A stretch of DNA of 64,000 nt from Salinispirillum sp049115955 (GTDB taxonomy: Bacteria > Pseudomonadota > Gammaproteobacteria > Pseudomonadales > Natronospirillaceae), in NCBI GenBank assembly GCA_049115955.1, contig JAGDZJ010000009.1, positions 1 through 64,000 on the forward strand. Direction: 5' to 3'. The notes under the pieces were generated by a model. The model was not told the DNA's origin. It worked only from the letters and a program-made list of their open reading frames with translations, and did no database searches. Below are positions 1-8,559 of the stretch, piece after piece. Within the stretch, counting starts at the first letter, position 1. Each line of letters begins with the position of its first letter. The position numbers were made by a program, and so were the translations under genes.

Positions 1-2381
1 GTGACAACTAGGTTGACAGATACCGCCTCGGGAATATTCTCACTCACTTGATCTCGCGCTTTACTCACCAATTCTGTCCAGCTTCCTCGTTTATAAAGCT
101 CGTTTAAATCAATATACTGATGCTGCAGTAAGAAATTACTAAGGGTAAGCGGCAAAGTAGAGTGTTGCGGATACTGACGAATCATAGCAACAAGTCCATT
201 CACAGTCAGTGATGCCTGGCGAATATTGTTCAACACCATTTCTTGTGTGCGCTTGGTAAGCTCTATACGGCAACCCAGCGGAACGTGCGGAAACCCTTGC
301 TTAATTTCATCACTGATAGCACGGCTACTCTTACCCACAAGCGCTCTAAATTTGTTGGCAAAATCATATTCTGGGCGAGAATTTCCTACGAAATCTAATA
401 CGGTGCAGCATTCTTTTCCTAAGGCCAGACGCAACCCTCGACCAAGCTGTTGCAAAAAAATGGTTAGGCTTTCTGTTGGACGCAAGAAAAGAAGCGTATC
501 AACTTCCGGAATATCGACACCTTCATTAAAGATGTCGACCACGCACAGCACATTGATTTCTCCCGAGCGAATAGCTTGCTGCTTTTGCTGGCGTTCGTTA
601 CTGTTTTCGCTGGTAAGCACATCAGCTTTTATACCCTTCAATAGAAACTGTTGTACCATGAACTGCGCGTGATCCCGGCTCACGCAAAAGGCTAGTGCTT
701 TCATTTTACTGAGGTCGGTAACGATCTCATATAAGCATAAGAGTATTTTATCAAAACGGCTTTGGTTATGAGTATATAGCTTCGTCAGTTGTGCGATGTC
801 GTAGCGCCCCCTGCTCCACGGGACGTTGCGTAAATCAGTGTCATCGTCGATACCGAAATACTGGAAGGGACAGAGATGTCGACGATTAATCGCCTCCGGT
901 AAACGAATCTCCGCGGCAATCACCCCCCCAAAGTCATTAAGAATGTCACTACCATCATGACGCTCAGGTGTGGCAGTCAGCCCGAGCAGAATGTCTGGCG
1001 TGAAGTGGTTTAATACTGCCCGATAGCTATTTGCCGCAATGTGGTGTACTTCGTCGATGACAATATAATCGTAGTAGTCCGGCGTCAGCTTCAATTGATC
1101 TAACTGATTATTAAATGTCTGGATCGACACGAATATCTGTCGGTAATGCTCCGGCGTATGACCACCTACCCATAACTCTCCGAACGACCCATTGCGCAGC
1201 ACACCTCTAAAGGCCGCCCTAGCCTGCTTCAAAATCTCCTCGCGGTGCGCTACAAACAGTAATTTGGCGTTAGGCTTCTCTTTTAAGAAATGCAAAAAAT
1301 CAAACGCTGAAATCAGAGTTTTTCCTGTTCCCGTTGCAGCAACAACAAGGTTTCGAAAGCGCTTGTGCACACTCCGCTCAACGCTCAGCTGTTCTAGGAT
1401 TTCACTTTGATGAGGAAATGGTGTGATATCAAAAAAGTGCAATGTTGGGGCATCGTTGTCAGTTCGCTGCTGATTCAAGGCACGTTTTAACTTCTCGACA
1501 CTGGTAAAATCCCCAGTAAAATGTTCAAAATCATTGGATGCCCAGTAAGTCTCAAAGGTTCTAAGTGACTTGTTAATGATATGCGGAATTTCTTGGGAAG
1601 TTATTTTTAGGTTCCACTCAAGCCCATTAGTAAGTGCAGAATGAGACAAGTTAGATGACCCTATGTAGCCCGTGTGGTAGCCCGTATTTCGCAAGAAAAG
1701 ATAACTTTTTGCGTGGAGTCTCTCCTGCTCGGAATTGTAGCTGAGTTTCACCTCTGTGTTGGGTAAGCTGGCCAAGTACTCCACTGCTTTGGCATCTGTG
1801 GCACCCATATAAGAAGTAGTGATGATTTTGAGCTCACGTCCGCTGGCGGAAAACTCTTCCAATTCCTTACGAAAAATACGGATCCCGGCCCACTTAATGA
1901 AAGATACCAACCAATATATTTTATCAGCTGATAAAATTTCTCGTTTTAGCTCTGACTCAAGAGACAGTCCAGCATTACTGCCACAGAACAACTCACTTTG
2001 AGTTAGTCCTGTCAGCGGAAATATATCTTCAATATATTGTTTAAGATCGGCTGAAACGGGGTTCTCATACTCATATAGCGCGGTGAGAATTTTACCTCGA
2101 CTGTTGAGTAAATTTTCTTCGATAAAATCTTTATCTTGTATGTGATCTTTCAGCCACATCAACAACTGATTGGAAAGTTCAATCTGCTTATTTAGCTGAT
2201 CATCTCCATGGGGTACGGTGCTTATCGCATAATGAAGAATATGTGAGAGGAACCGTGATAACCACACCGACGCTTCACTGCCATCAAGTTCACGCTCTCC
2301 AATATAGAAGCGCTCTCTATCCAATTGCGTTTCGATGAGCTGGGTTATTAGCTGCTCATAAATACCTGTTTGCTGCATCAT
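1..2381 (-). CDS. PLD-domain DEAD/DEAH-box helicase, N-terminal part (runs off left edge)
   Basis: I translated this from the minus strand; it is open from ATG 2381 (a second ATG follows at 2378) to the window edge, about 793 residues without a stop. Around residue 220 there is a phospholipase-D-like motif, HAK followed by GSSNLS. A superfamily 2 helicase core follows: Walker A ATGTGKT near residue 347, the DEAH-type box DEVHH near 440, LTATPER, and motif VI QLGRGLR near 640. This order (PLD nuclease-like, then SSL2/RecQ-like helicase) is that of the large proteins that usually end in a DUF3427 domain, but that end lies outside the window. Probable role is ATP-driven nucleic acid remodelling; some PLD-helicases act in phage defence or repair, which is only inference here. 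It is a single gene with no partner visible on its right side. Confidence 0.88.
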   Translation of the reverse strand, partial: MMQQTGIYEQLITQLIETQLDRERFYIGERELDGSEASVWLSRFLSHILHYAISTVPHGDDQLNKQIELSNQLLMWLKDHIQDKDFIEENLLNSRGKILTALYEYENPVSADLKQYIEDIFPLTGLTQSELFCGSNAGLSLESELKREILSADKIYWLVSFIKWAGIRIFRKELEEFSASGRELKIITTSYMGATDAKAVEYLASLPNTEVKLSYNSEQERLHAKSYLFLRNTGYHTGYIGSSNLSHSALTNGLEWNLKITSQEIPHIINKSLRTFETYWASNDFEHFTGDFTSVEKLKRALNQQRTDNDAPTLHFFDITPFPHQSEILEQLSVERSVHKRFRNLVVAATGTGKTLISAFDFLHFLKEKPNAKLLFVAHREEILKQARAAFRGVLRNGSFGELWVGGHTPEHYRQIFVSIQTFNNQLDQLKLTPDYYDYIVIDEVHHIAANSYRAVLNHFTPDILLGLTATPERHDGSDILNDFGGVIAAEIRLPEAINRRHLCPFQYFGIDDDTDLRNVPWSRGRYDIAQLTKLYTHNQSRFDKILLCLYEIVTDLSKMKALAFCVSRDHAQFMVQQFLLKGIKADVLTSENSNERQQKQQAIRSGEINVLCVVDIFNEGVDIPEVDTLLFLRPTESLTIFLQQLGRGLRLALGKECCTVLDFVGNSRPEYDFANKFRALVGKSSRAISDEIKQGFPHVPLGCRIELTKRTQEMVLNNIRQASLTVNGLVAMIRQYPQHSTLPLTLSNFLLQHQYIDLNELYKRGSWTELVSKARDQVSENIPEAVSVNLVV

Positions 2382-2597
2382 ACCCCTACTATTTTAGAAG
2401 CCGGTTCAAGATGGTGTTGAACCGTGTAATAGGCTTGCCACCGCCCCAGTTTTCAGCCTGCGCAACTCCACTAAGACTGCATACAGGTACAATAGTCAAA
2501 TACCTTAGCAACTAGCAGCAAATGAGCAAGACATTTTCAGAGGGTATTCTGGCAGCGTTCAGCGAACCGGCTTGATCTGGTAGTAAGGGTATAGATC

Positions 2598-2622
2598 AAA
2601 AAGCGAGGCAGAAATGCCTCGC
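2598..2622 (-). terminator. Rho-independent terminator after pobA
   Basis: Perfect 8-bp stem GCGAGGCA / TGCCTCGC with a GAAA loop. Read on the minus strand it is followed by five T residues. It lies 14 bp past the pobA stop codon. Confidence 0.85.
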
Positions 2623-2635
2623 CGTGGTCGACATA

Positions 2636-3853
2636 CTACTTAGCCAGCTCTTCATAAGGTAAGCCAACGTACTGTTCGGCGATCACCCGCTGGCCGGCTT
2701 CAGAGGTTAGGTAGTAGTGGATTTCCGAGTCCATAAACCGCTGGTGCGTTTCGCGGTCGGTGCCGTCTTTCGCGATCTCGTCGTCGAAGTTGTGCATCAT
2801 ATTAGTCATCCACCACGAGAAGCGTTCGCCGTTCCAAACGCGACGCAAACAAATGGGCGAGTACTGCTCGATGGCACTGCGGTCGCCGTCTTTTAACACC
2901 CGTGTCAGCACTTTATACAGCGTCGCCACATCCGAGGCGGCGAGATTCAGGCCCTTGGCTCCGGTCGGCGGTACGATGTGTGCGGCGTCACCGACCAAAA
3001 ACAGGTTGCCGTACTGCATGGGTTCGCACACAAACGAGCGTAATTGGGCGATACTTTTCTCAATGCTGGGGCCAGTCACCAGTCGCTCGGCCACATCGGC
3101 GGGCAGGCGTTTTTTTAACTCAGCCCAAAAAGCATCGTCTGACCAGTCATCTACTTTGTCGGTCAACGGTACTTGCAAGTAATAGCGTGAACGCGTGGGT
3201 GAACGCTGACTGGCGAGGGCAAAGCCACGGTCTGTTTTAGCGTAAATCAGTTCTTCATTACACGGCGGCGTATCGGACAGCAGGCCCAGCCAACCGAAAG
3301 GGTAAACGCGCTCGAATTCTTTGCGCGAATCTTCGGGAATGGTTTTGCGCGAGACGCCATGGAAGCCATCGCACCCGGCGATGAACTGGCACTCTAAACG
3401 GTGTGGCTCGCCGTCTTTAATGAAGGTGACATAGGGGGCGTCGGTTTTGACGTCGTGCAGTTCGGTCTGTTCGGCTTCGTACAGGGTGTTCAGACCAGCG
3501 GCTTCGCGCGCCGCCATCAAGTCGCGGGTGACTTCCGTCTGGCCATAGCACATCACGGTGGCACCATCGGCGTGCTTCTTCAGATCAACGCGGAAGCGTT
3601 CGTCGTTGATGCTGAGTTCGACGCCGTCGTGAATATGGCCTTCTTTCATCATGCGGTCGGCCACGCCGGCTTCGTGCAGCAAATCGACCAACCCTTGTTC
3701 GAGAATACCGGCGCGAATGCGGCCCAACACATAATCACCGCTGACGCGTTCGACGATGACGTTTTCGATGCCCTGCTTATGCAGTAATTGACCCAGCAGC
3801 AGGCCCGAAGGGCCACCGCCGATAATGGCGACTTGAGTTTTGATGGTCTTCAC
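2636..3853 (-). CDS. pobA: 4-hydroxybenzoate 3-monooxygenase PobA
   Basis: FAD-dependent aromatic hydroxylase converting 4-hydroxybenzoate to protocatechuate with NADPH and O2, in the cytoplasm. 405 residues, close to the roughly 395 of known PobA. The N-terminus has the dinucleotide-binding motif IGGGPSG at residues 11-17; the second FAD motif GDAAHIVPPTGAKGLN is near residue 288. The start is a GTG with GAGGG seven bases upstream. It lies 117 bp after an AraC-type regulator on the same strand and ends at a strong terminator. It supplies protocatechuate to the 4,5-cleavage genes just upstream. The family includes other aryl hydroxylases, but the motifs, length and context all point to PobA. 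Confidence 0.95.
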   Translation of the reverse strand: MKTIKTQVAIIGGGPSGLLLGQLLHKQGIENVIVERVSGDYVLGRIRAGILEQGLVDLLHEAGVADRMMKEGHIHDGVELSINDERFRVDLKKHADGATVMCYGQTEVTRDLMAAREAAGLNTLYEAEQTELHDVKTDAPYVTFIKDGEPHRLECQFIAGCDGFHGVSRKTIPEDSRKEFERVYPFGWLGLLSDTPPCNEELIYAKTDRGFALASQRSPTRSRYYLQVPLTDKVDDWSDDAFWAELKKRLPADVAERLVTGPSIEKSIAQLRSFVCEPMQYGNLFLVGDAAHIVPPTGAKGLNLAASDVATLYKVLTRVLKDGDRSAIEQYSPICLRRVWNGERFSWWMTNMMHNFDDEIAKDGTDRETHQRFMDSEIHYYLTSEAGQRVIAEQYVGLPYEELAK

Positions 3854-3970
3854 AGCACTACCCTCATTATTGTTATATCAGTGAGGTACAGTGTGCGGAT
3901 TTAGGCTTCGCCGTTTAATGCAGTTTCTGATCAAATTCTTGTACTTTTCGTTCAAAGCGACTCGCCGTGA

Positions 3971-4909
3971 CTAAATATTGTCTACGCCGTCATCCAAGCC
4001 TTTCATGGCGTCGTGCTGCTGGCGGTACACTTTCGGCGACACGCCTTCCGCTTGTTGAAATACCCGCGAGAAGTAAGCCGGGTCGGCATAGCCCAGATCA
4101 AAGGCAATGTGTTCGATGGTTGCGCGGGTGTAGATCAACTTGCGCCGAGCTTCCAACAACAGCCGTTCTTGCAACAGTGCTTTGGCATTTTTCCCGGCAA
4201 TGGTTTTGCACATTCTGTTCAAACGGGCCGGTGGCATATTGAGCTCGCGAGCGTAGTCTTCAACCTTCCATTGGTTGGTAAAATGCGCTTCGATCAAGGC
4301 GCGCAGTTGCTGCATGTGCTGGGTTTCGGGTGCACGCGTTTCAGTGACATGGCGCTGCGTTGCGACACAGCGGCTCAACTGCAACAGCACCGTTTGCAAC
4401 AGCCACTCACAGAGCAATTGCCGTCCCGGATTAATGCTGCGGAATTCTTCCATCATCTGCTGCACGTTACTGTGCAATTGGCGTAGCACTGCAGAGCTGG
4501 TAGCGAAAGATATGATTTCAGGTTGCGCGAACAAGGCGTCCAAATAGGTTTTGGTGCGTTCGTCCGCCAAGTCGGTCACCATGGCTTGCGCCACCGTTAA
4601 CACGACACCCTGAGTTTCTGGCGCAAAGCGAAACCCATGCACGATGCCCGGTGGCAGGCTGATGCAGCAGGCACCGTCTAAATGGTGTTCTTGCTCGTCT
4701 ACCCACGCCGTGACCGCACCGGAAAACACCAAGATAAGCTGATGCAACCGCGCGTGCCGATGCGCCTTAATGACCCAACCGTTCGAGCGACTGCGCGTGG
4801 CAATCGGCTCTAGGTGCAAGAACTCCAACGTGTCGTGGTGCTCGGCTTCGCCGTAGAGTACGAACTGTGGTACGTCTTGCGCTTTACTTGGGTTCGGTTT
4901 GGCCGACAT
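3971..4909 (-). CDS. AraC-family regulator, PobR-like
   Basis: 312 residues. The N-terminal half is a cupin-like sensor domain (HARLHQLILVFSG near residue 53, then a PPGIVHGF turn). The C-terminal about 100 residues form the double helix-turn-helix of AraC/XylS proteins, with the typical end motif IAFDLGYADPAYFSRVF. It sits between a ligAB pair and pobA, all on the minus strand, 37 bp after the dioxygenase beta gene. AraC-type PobR proteins activate pobA in response to 4-hydroxybenzoate in several proteobacteria, so that role is likely, but the effector cannot be read from sequence. Confidence 0.85.
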   Translation of the reverse strand: MSAKPNPSKAQDVPQFVLYGEAEHHDTLEFLHLEPIATRSRSNGWVIKAHRHARLHQLILVFSGAVTAWVDEQEHHLDGACCISLPPGIVHGFRFAPETQGVVLTVAQAMVTDLADERTKTYLDALFAQPEIISFATSSAVLRQLHSNVQQMMEEFRSINPGRQLLCEWLLQTVLLQLSRCVATQRHVTETRAPETQHMQQLRALIEAHFTNQWKVEDYARELNMPPARLNRMCKTIAGKNAKALLQERLLLEARRKLIYTRATIEHIAFDLGYADPAYFSRVFQQAEGVSPKVYRQQHDAMKGLDDGVDNI

Positions 4910-4946
4910 GCGCTTTCTCGCTGCATCAACTGCAACTATCTTAGCG

Positions 4947-5789
4947 TTAATTTCGCTCGATCAACATCAATCCCGCGCCGGTGTTGGAGATCGGTACGTG
5001 GTAGTTGCGGTGCAGCACCTTGAGTGCTCCGCCTTCGAGGGCGCCGCGCATACCCAACCACATGTTGAGCTCTACGCCCTGTGCGCCTGCGATGTCTACG
5101 AGGTCGTCGTTGCTGTAACGGGTGAGGGCTTCTGGGTTGGGCACGATTTGGTCCATGCAGTATTCGTCGAAACCCGCGTTAATAAACCCTGCCCGTTCAC
5201 CGTCCAACTGATGCGACAAGCCACCGGTGCCAAACACCACCACCCGTTCGTCGCTGTCCCAAGAGGCCACTGCACGCGCTATGGCTTGCCCCAGTTTGAA
5301 ACACCGTGCCGGCGTCGGCATGGGGTGTCGCTCACAGTTGATGCACACTGGAATGACTTTGATGTGCTGGTAGGAATGACCCGGCCACATGACCGACAAG
5401 GGTACCGTCAGGCCGTGGTCCACACGCATCTCCTGACAGACGGTGATGTCGAATTCGTCTTCCATCAGTGCGTTAACAATGTGCCACGACAGCTCGGTTT
5501 CACCGGTCACCGTAGGGATGGGTTTGATGCCCCAGCCTTCATCCGCATTGTGGTATTCCGGTGCTACGCCTATGGCAAAAGTGGGCTTTTTATCCAAGAA
5601 AAACTCCAAGCCGTGGTCGTTATAAAACACGATGGCGATGTCGGGTTTCTGCTCCGCCAGCCAGTTGCGCACCGGCGGGTAGGCGTCGAAAAAGTCTTTC
5701 CAATAAGGCGTTTGCTCAAGCCCTTGATCCATGGCAACGCCGATGGCAGGAATGTGAGATGTGGTGATGCCGCCTAAGATCTTAGCCAT
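4947..5789 (-). CDS. Class III extradiol dioxygenase beta subunit (second, divergent LigB)
   Basis: 280 residues from ATG 5789, which has AGGAGG nine bases upstream; a longer reading from 5822 would lie inside the alpha-subunit gene and is rejected. It overlaps the alpha gene by 8 bp (ATGGCTAA), so translation is coupled. Metal-site positions of LigB are kept: TSH at residue 12, YNDH with His 59, and a Glu in QGVELNMW. The TGGLSHQ segment that carries an active-site His is also present. Compared with the other beta subunit in this window the middle is clearly different (VCINCERHPMP versus VNVVQYPPP). It probably cleaves protocatechuate or a relative such as gallate or a methylated derivative; the true substrate is unknown. 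Confidence 0.9.
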   Translation of the reverse strand: MAKILGGITTSHIPAIGVAMDQGLEQTPYWKDFFDAYPPVRNWLAEQKPDIAIVFYNDHGLEFFLDKKPTFAIGVAPEYHNADEGWGIKPIPTVTGETELSWHIVNALMEDEFDITVCQEMRVDHGLTVPLSVMWPGHSYQHIKVIPVCINCERHPMPTPARCFKLGQAIARAVASWDSDERVVVFGTGGLSHQLDGERAGFINAGFDEYCMDQIVPNPEALTRYSNDDLVDIAGAQGVELNMWLGMRGALEGGALKVLHRNYHVPISNTGAGLMLIERN

Positions 5790-6165
5790 GTTGTTGTGCC
5801 TCCTGTTGGGCGCGATGGTCAACGCCGATCTTCATCAGCCGTGCTTTAAACGCTTCTGTGCTCATACCGGTTTGTAGGCCACCGACGTCCTGCACATTCA
5901 GACCAAGCAACCCAGCAAATTTGGCTAAATAGTAAATAGAGCCGCCAAGCTTTAGCAGGCCAAGCACATCGCGCTCTAACACCGCCTTGGTTTGGGCGTC
6001 GGTTAAACCGAATTGCGCACAATAGCCACGTTCGTCGGCGCTGAATGCCGCACGAGCGCTGGCGTCATTGAAGGAGTAACACATTTTGTTGAGGGCGTAG
6101 CCCTGCTTAGCCATGGTGCCATCGAACTTAATGGTGCCCGGCGCGAGTTGTCGTTTCATGGTCAT
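5782..6165 (-). CDS. Class III extradiol dioxygenase alpha subunit (second, divergent LigA)
   Basis: 127 residues, all-helical LigA-type small subunit that caps the active site of the beta subunit. Recognisable family pattern: PGTIKFD near residue 9, GYALNKMCYSF, FSADERGYC, and LGGSIYYLAK near residue 74. It is shorter and clearly diverged from the other alpha subunit in the window. The start ATG 6165 has AGGG at good spacing; a second ATG is two codons downstream. It heads a likely unit alpha-beta-AraC-pobA and is preceded by an FNR/ANR-like site and by the terminator of the upstream lig operon, so it probably has its own promoter. Confidence 0.88.
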   Translation of the reverse strand: MTMKRQLAPGTIKFDGTMAKQGYALNKMCYSFNDASARAAFSADERGYCAQFGLTDAQTKAVLERDVLGLLKLGGSIYYLAKFAGLLGLNVQDVGGLQTGMSTEAFKARLMKIGVDHRAQQEAQQHG

Positions 6166-6240
6166 AGGAATGCCCTGCTCTTTTGTTCTTTCAAAAAAGG
6201 GGAAACAGGGATTACTTTACCCACAGCAGAACTGGAACAG

Positions 6241-6254
6241 TTGACGTAGATCAA
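6241..6254 (-). promoter_or_regulatory. ANR/FNR-like box upstream of the second ligAB pair
   Basis: Minus-strand reading is TTGAT-CTAC-GTCAA, one base from the FNR consensus TTGAT-N4-ATCAA and matching the ANR pattern of pseudomonads. A -10-like TAAAGT begins 21 bases after the box. That places the box centre at about -41.5 from the expected transcription start, the class II activator position. The site lies 76 bp upstream of the alpha-subunit ATG. Confidence 0.55.
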
Positions 6255-6293
6255 GCAGAAAATGACGGATATTGGAACGATGGGTTCCCAGGA

Positions 6294-6328
6294 GAAGAAA
6301 CACCCCAGTAGTCTGAGCCACTGGGGTG
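6294..6328 (-). terminator. Terminator after ligB
   Basis: Stem CACCCCAGT / ACTGGGGTG (9 bp, 10-base loop) followed on the minus strand by TTTCTTC. It lies 27 bp past the ligB stop codon and separates the ligJIAB unit from the second ligAB pair. Confidence 0.7.
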
Positions 6329-6354
6329 CAGGGTGCGTGCACAGCAACTAGGAG

Positions 6355-7194
6355 TTACTTGTTCTCGAGAATGATATGCCCCACGGCGCAGTTAGACGCA
6401 GGCACATGGTAGAAGCGGTAACGCTCTTCGATGTCATCGTTCAAAGCACCGCGCATGATCAACCACATGACCATTTCAATGCCTTCTGACCCGGCTTCGC
6501 GCACATAATCAATGTGTGGCATTTTTGCCAAACCTTGCGGGTCTCGGGTGAGGCCATCCAAGAATGCGGTGTCGAAGTCTTTGTTGATCAGCCCCGCACG
6601 CGGGCCTTGCAACTGGTGCGACATACCGCCCGTGCCCCAGATCTGTACGTTCAGGTCAGCGTCGAAGGATTCCACAGCGCGGCGAATGGCTTTACCAAGG
6701 TTGTAACAGCGATTACCCGTTGGCGGTGGGTATTGCACCACGTTGACAGCCAGCGGAATGATCTTGCATGGCCATTCCTCCGGCTGTCCGAACATCAGTG
6801 ACAGGGGCACAGTCAGGCCGTGGTCGACATCCATGTTATTGACGATGGTCATGTCGAATTCGTCCAAAATGGTGGACTGAGCAATGTGCCACGCTAACTC
6901 TGAGTGACCTTTTACTGTCGGTACGGGGCGCGGGCCCCAGCCTTCATCGGCGGGCTGAAATTCCTCGGCACAACCAATGGCAAAGGTGGGGATCAAGTCC
7001 AACGAGAACGCGGAGGCGTGGTCGTTATAGACTAAAATGATCACATCCGGTTTTTCGTTTTTGATCCACTCTTTGGAAAACTCGTAACCATCGAAAATGG
7101 GCTTCCAGTAGTCTTCTTGGGTTTTGCCCAGATCGAGCGCGGCCCCAATGGCCGGTACGTGCGAGGTGGCAACCCCGGCGGTAATTTTAGCCAT
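6355..7194 (-). CDS. ligB: Protocatechuate 4,5-dioxygenase beta subunit LigB
   Basis: 279 residues. Catalytic Fe(II) subunit that opens protocatechuate between C4 and C5 to give 4-carboxy-2-hydroxymuconate-6-semialdehyde. It keeps the features I recall for Sphingobium LigB: TSH at residue 12, VYNDHAS with His 59, PADEGWGPRPVP, the DVDHG and TVPLS segments, GTGGMSHQLQGPRAG and GSEGIEMVMW with the metal-ligand Glu. It starts inside the stop codon of ligA (TAATG), so alpha and beta are coupled. Of the two beta subunits in the window this is the closer match to characterised LigB/PmdB. Confidence 0.95.
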   Translation of the reverse strand: MAKITAGVATSHVPAIGAALDLGKTQEDYWKPIFDGYEFSKEWIKNEKPDVIILVYNDHASAFSLDLIPTFAIGCAEEFQPADEGWGPRPVPTVKGHSELAWHIAQSTILDEFDMTIVNNMDVDHGLTVPLSLMFGQPEEWPCKIIPLAVNVVQYPPPTGNRCYNLGKAIRRAVESFDADLNVQIWGTGGMSHQLQGPRAGLINKDFDTAFLDGLTRDPQGLAKMPHIDYVREAGSEGIEMVMWLIMRGALNDDIEERYRFYHVPASNCAVGHIILENK

Positions 7195-7616
7195 TATTGT
7201 TTCTCCGATTTGCTGCGGTTGCCGTCGGGTGAGCGGCCACCGGCGATCATCATGGCGCGGTATTCCTCTTCACTGACGCCGGTCATCATGGAGGCCAGCT
7301 TCTGGAAAGACAGACCGTCGGTGGCGCCGATTTTCGCTAAGAAATAAATGTTACCGCCAAGGGCGATCATGCGATTGTAGTCACGATCAAGCACCGCCTG
7401 GCGTTGCTCGTCGGTCATAGGAAATTTCTTCAAATACGCGGTTTCATCTGCCCGAAATTCCTGCCGTGCGGGGTCTTTCATCAACGTCATACAAAACTGA
7501 TTCAGATGGAAACCTAGACGCGACTGTGTGGCATCGAAGATCACCGTGCCCGGAATGTCTTTAAAGGCATCGTTGTAGCTGCTCTTACTTGAGTCGCCGC
7601 TTTTTGACTTACTCAT
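7194..7616 (-). CDS. ligA: Protocatechuate 4,5-dioxygenase alpha subunit LigA
   Basis: 140 residues from ATG 7616, almost the length of Sphingobium LigA. The start shares bases with the stop codon of ligI (TGATG); the longer reading from 7775 would run inside ligI and is rejected. Family pattern: DIPGTVIFDA, LGFHLNQFCMTLMK, FRADETAYLKKF, RDYNRMIALGGNIYFLAK, then MTGVSEEEYRAMM and GGRSPDG at the C-terminus. It covers the active site of LigB. It is third in the unit ligJ-ligI-ligA-ligB. Confidence 0.95.
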   Translation of the reverse strand: MSKSKSGDSSKSSYNDAFKDIPGTVIFDATQSRLGFHLNQFCMTLMKDPARQEFRADETAYLKKFPMTDEQRQAVLDRDYNRMIALGGNIYFLAKIGATDGLSFQKLASMMTGVSEEEYRAMMIAGGRSPDGNRSKSEKQ

Positions 7617-8545
7617 CACTTTACCTCTTCGGGCCAGTACAACCGCATCGGGTTGTCGACCAGTAACTTTTGCTGCAGTTCGGCCGTGGGCGCAATCTGC
7701 GGAATGAAGTCGACCAGCAGGCCGTCGTCCGGCATGTGGTCTTTCAGGTTCGGGTGCGGCCAATCGGTACCCCACAATACGCGGTCGGGGAAACGCTCAA
7801 CCAGATACTTGGCAAATGGCACTACATCTTGGTACGCCTGCTGTTCACCGTTCAGCGCTTTCGGCCCACTGACGCTCAGGCGCTCGGGGCAGCTCACTTT
7901 CGACCAAATGTTCTCGTGCTCGTCCATCAAGCGTACAAAGCGCTGAAACTCTTCGCCCTCAACCGGTTTGGTGACATCCGGCCGCCCCATGTGGTCGACC
8001 ACGATGGTGGTGGGCAAGGCGGTGAAGAAGTCCCACAGCTCGGGCAAATCGACCGCTTCGAAATAGATCACGATGTGCCAACCCAGTGGCGCAATGCGCT
8101 GGGCGATCTCCATCAACTCTTCTTTCGGCGTAAAATCCACCAGCCGTTTGACGAAGTTAAAGCGTACGCCGCGTACCCCGGCGGCGTCCAACGCGTGGAG
8201 TTCCGCGTCTGAGATGCTGCGTTTCACGGTCGCAATGCCGCGTGCCATGCCGTTTGAATGTTCTAACGCATCTACCATGGCGCTGTTATCAGCGCCGTGG
8301 CACGTCGCCTGTACCACCACATTGCGCGCAAAACCGAGCTGGTCGCGTAGGGCGAACAGTTGGTCTTTCGAGGCATCGCACGGCGTGTATTTGCGCTCGG
8401 GCGCAAATGGGAATTGCTCGCCGGGGCCAAACACATGGCAATGCGCGTCTACGGCACCCGCAGGCACCTTGAACTTGGGTTTAGCCGGGCCGTCGTACCA
8501 ATTGAGCCAGCCGGGCGTCACTGTAAAACTACTCTCTACACTCAT
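7616..8545 (-). CDS. ligI: 2-pyrone-4,6-dicarboxylate hydrolase LigI
   Basis: 309 residues, amidohydrolase superfamily TIM barrel. It hydrolyses the lactone 2-pyrone-4,6-dicarboxylate to 4-oxalomesaconate. Visible family signatures are DAHCHVFGP at about residue 33 (the HxH site), QATCHGADN near 94, DHMGRPD near residue 179, and GTDWPHPNLKDHMPDDG near residue 258 holding the catalytic Asp. The upstream ligJ gene ends 14 bp before it and ligA begins in its stop codon, so it is inside an operon. Confidence 0.94.
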   Translation of the reverse strand: MSVESSFTVTPGWLNWYDGPAKPKFKVPAGAVDAHCHVFGPGEQFPFAPERKYTPCDASKDQLFALRDQLGFARNVVVQATCHGADNSAMVDALEHSNGMARGIATVKRSISDAELHALDAAGVRGVRFNFVKRLVDFTPKEELMEIAQRIAPLGWHIVIYFEAVDLPELWDFFTALPTTIVVDHMGRPDVTKPVEGEEFQRFVRLMDEHENIWSKVSCPERLSVSGPKALNGEQQAYQDVVPFAKYLVERFPDRVLWGTDWPHPNLKDHMPDDGLLVDFIPQIAPTAELQQKLLVDNPMRLYWPEEVK

Positions 8546-8559
8546 GCATGATTCCTCGC

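Noticed and set aside
3967..4486. Two plus-strand frames over the AraC gene
   Set aside because: Both are antisense to a protein with a clear AraC C-terminal domain.
4899..5777. Plus-strand open frame of 292 codons
   Set aside because: It lies wholly opposite the second ligB gene, has no family pattern, and comes from the codon bias of that gene.
7617..7775. N-terminal extension of ligA
   Set aside because: It runs in another frame of ligI; the ATG at 7616 overlaps the ligI stop, as expected for a coupled operon.
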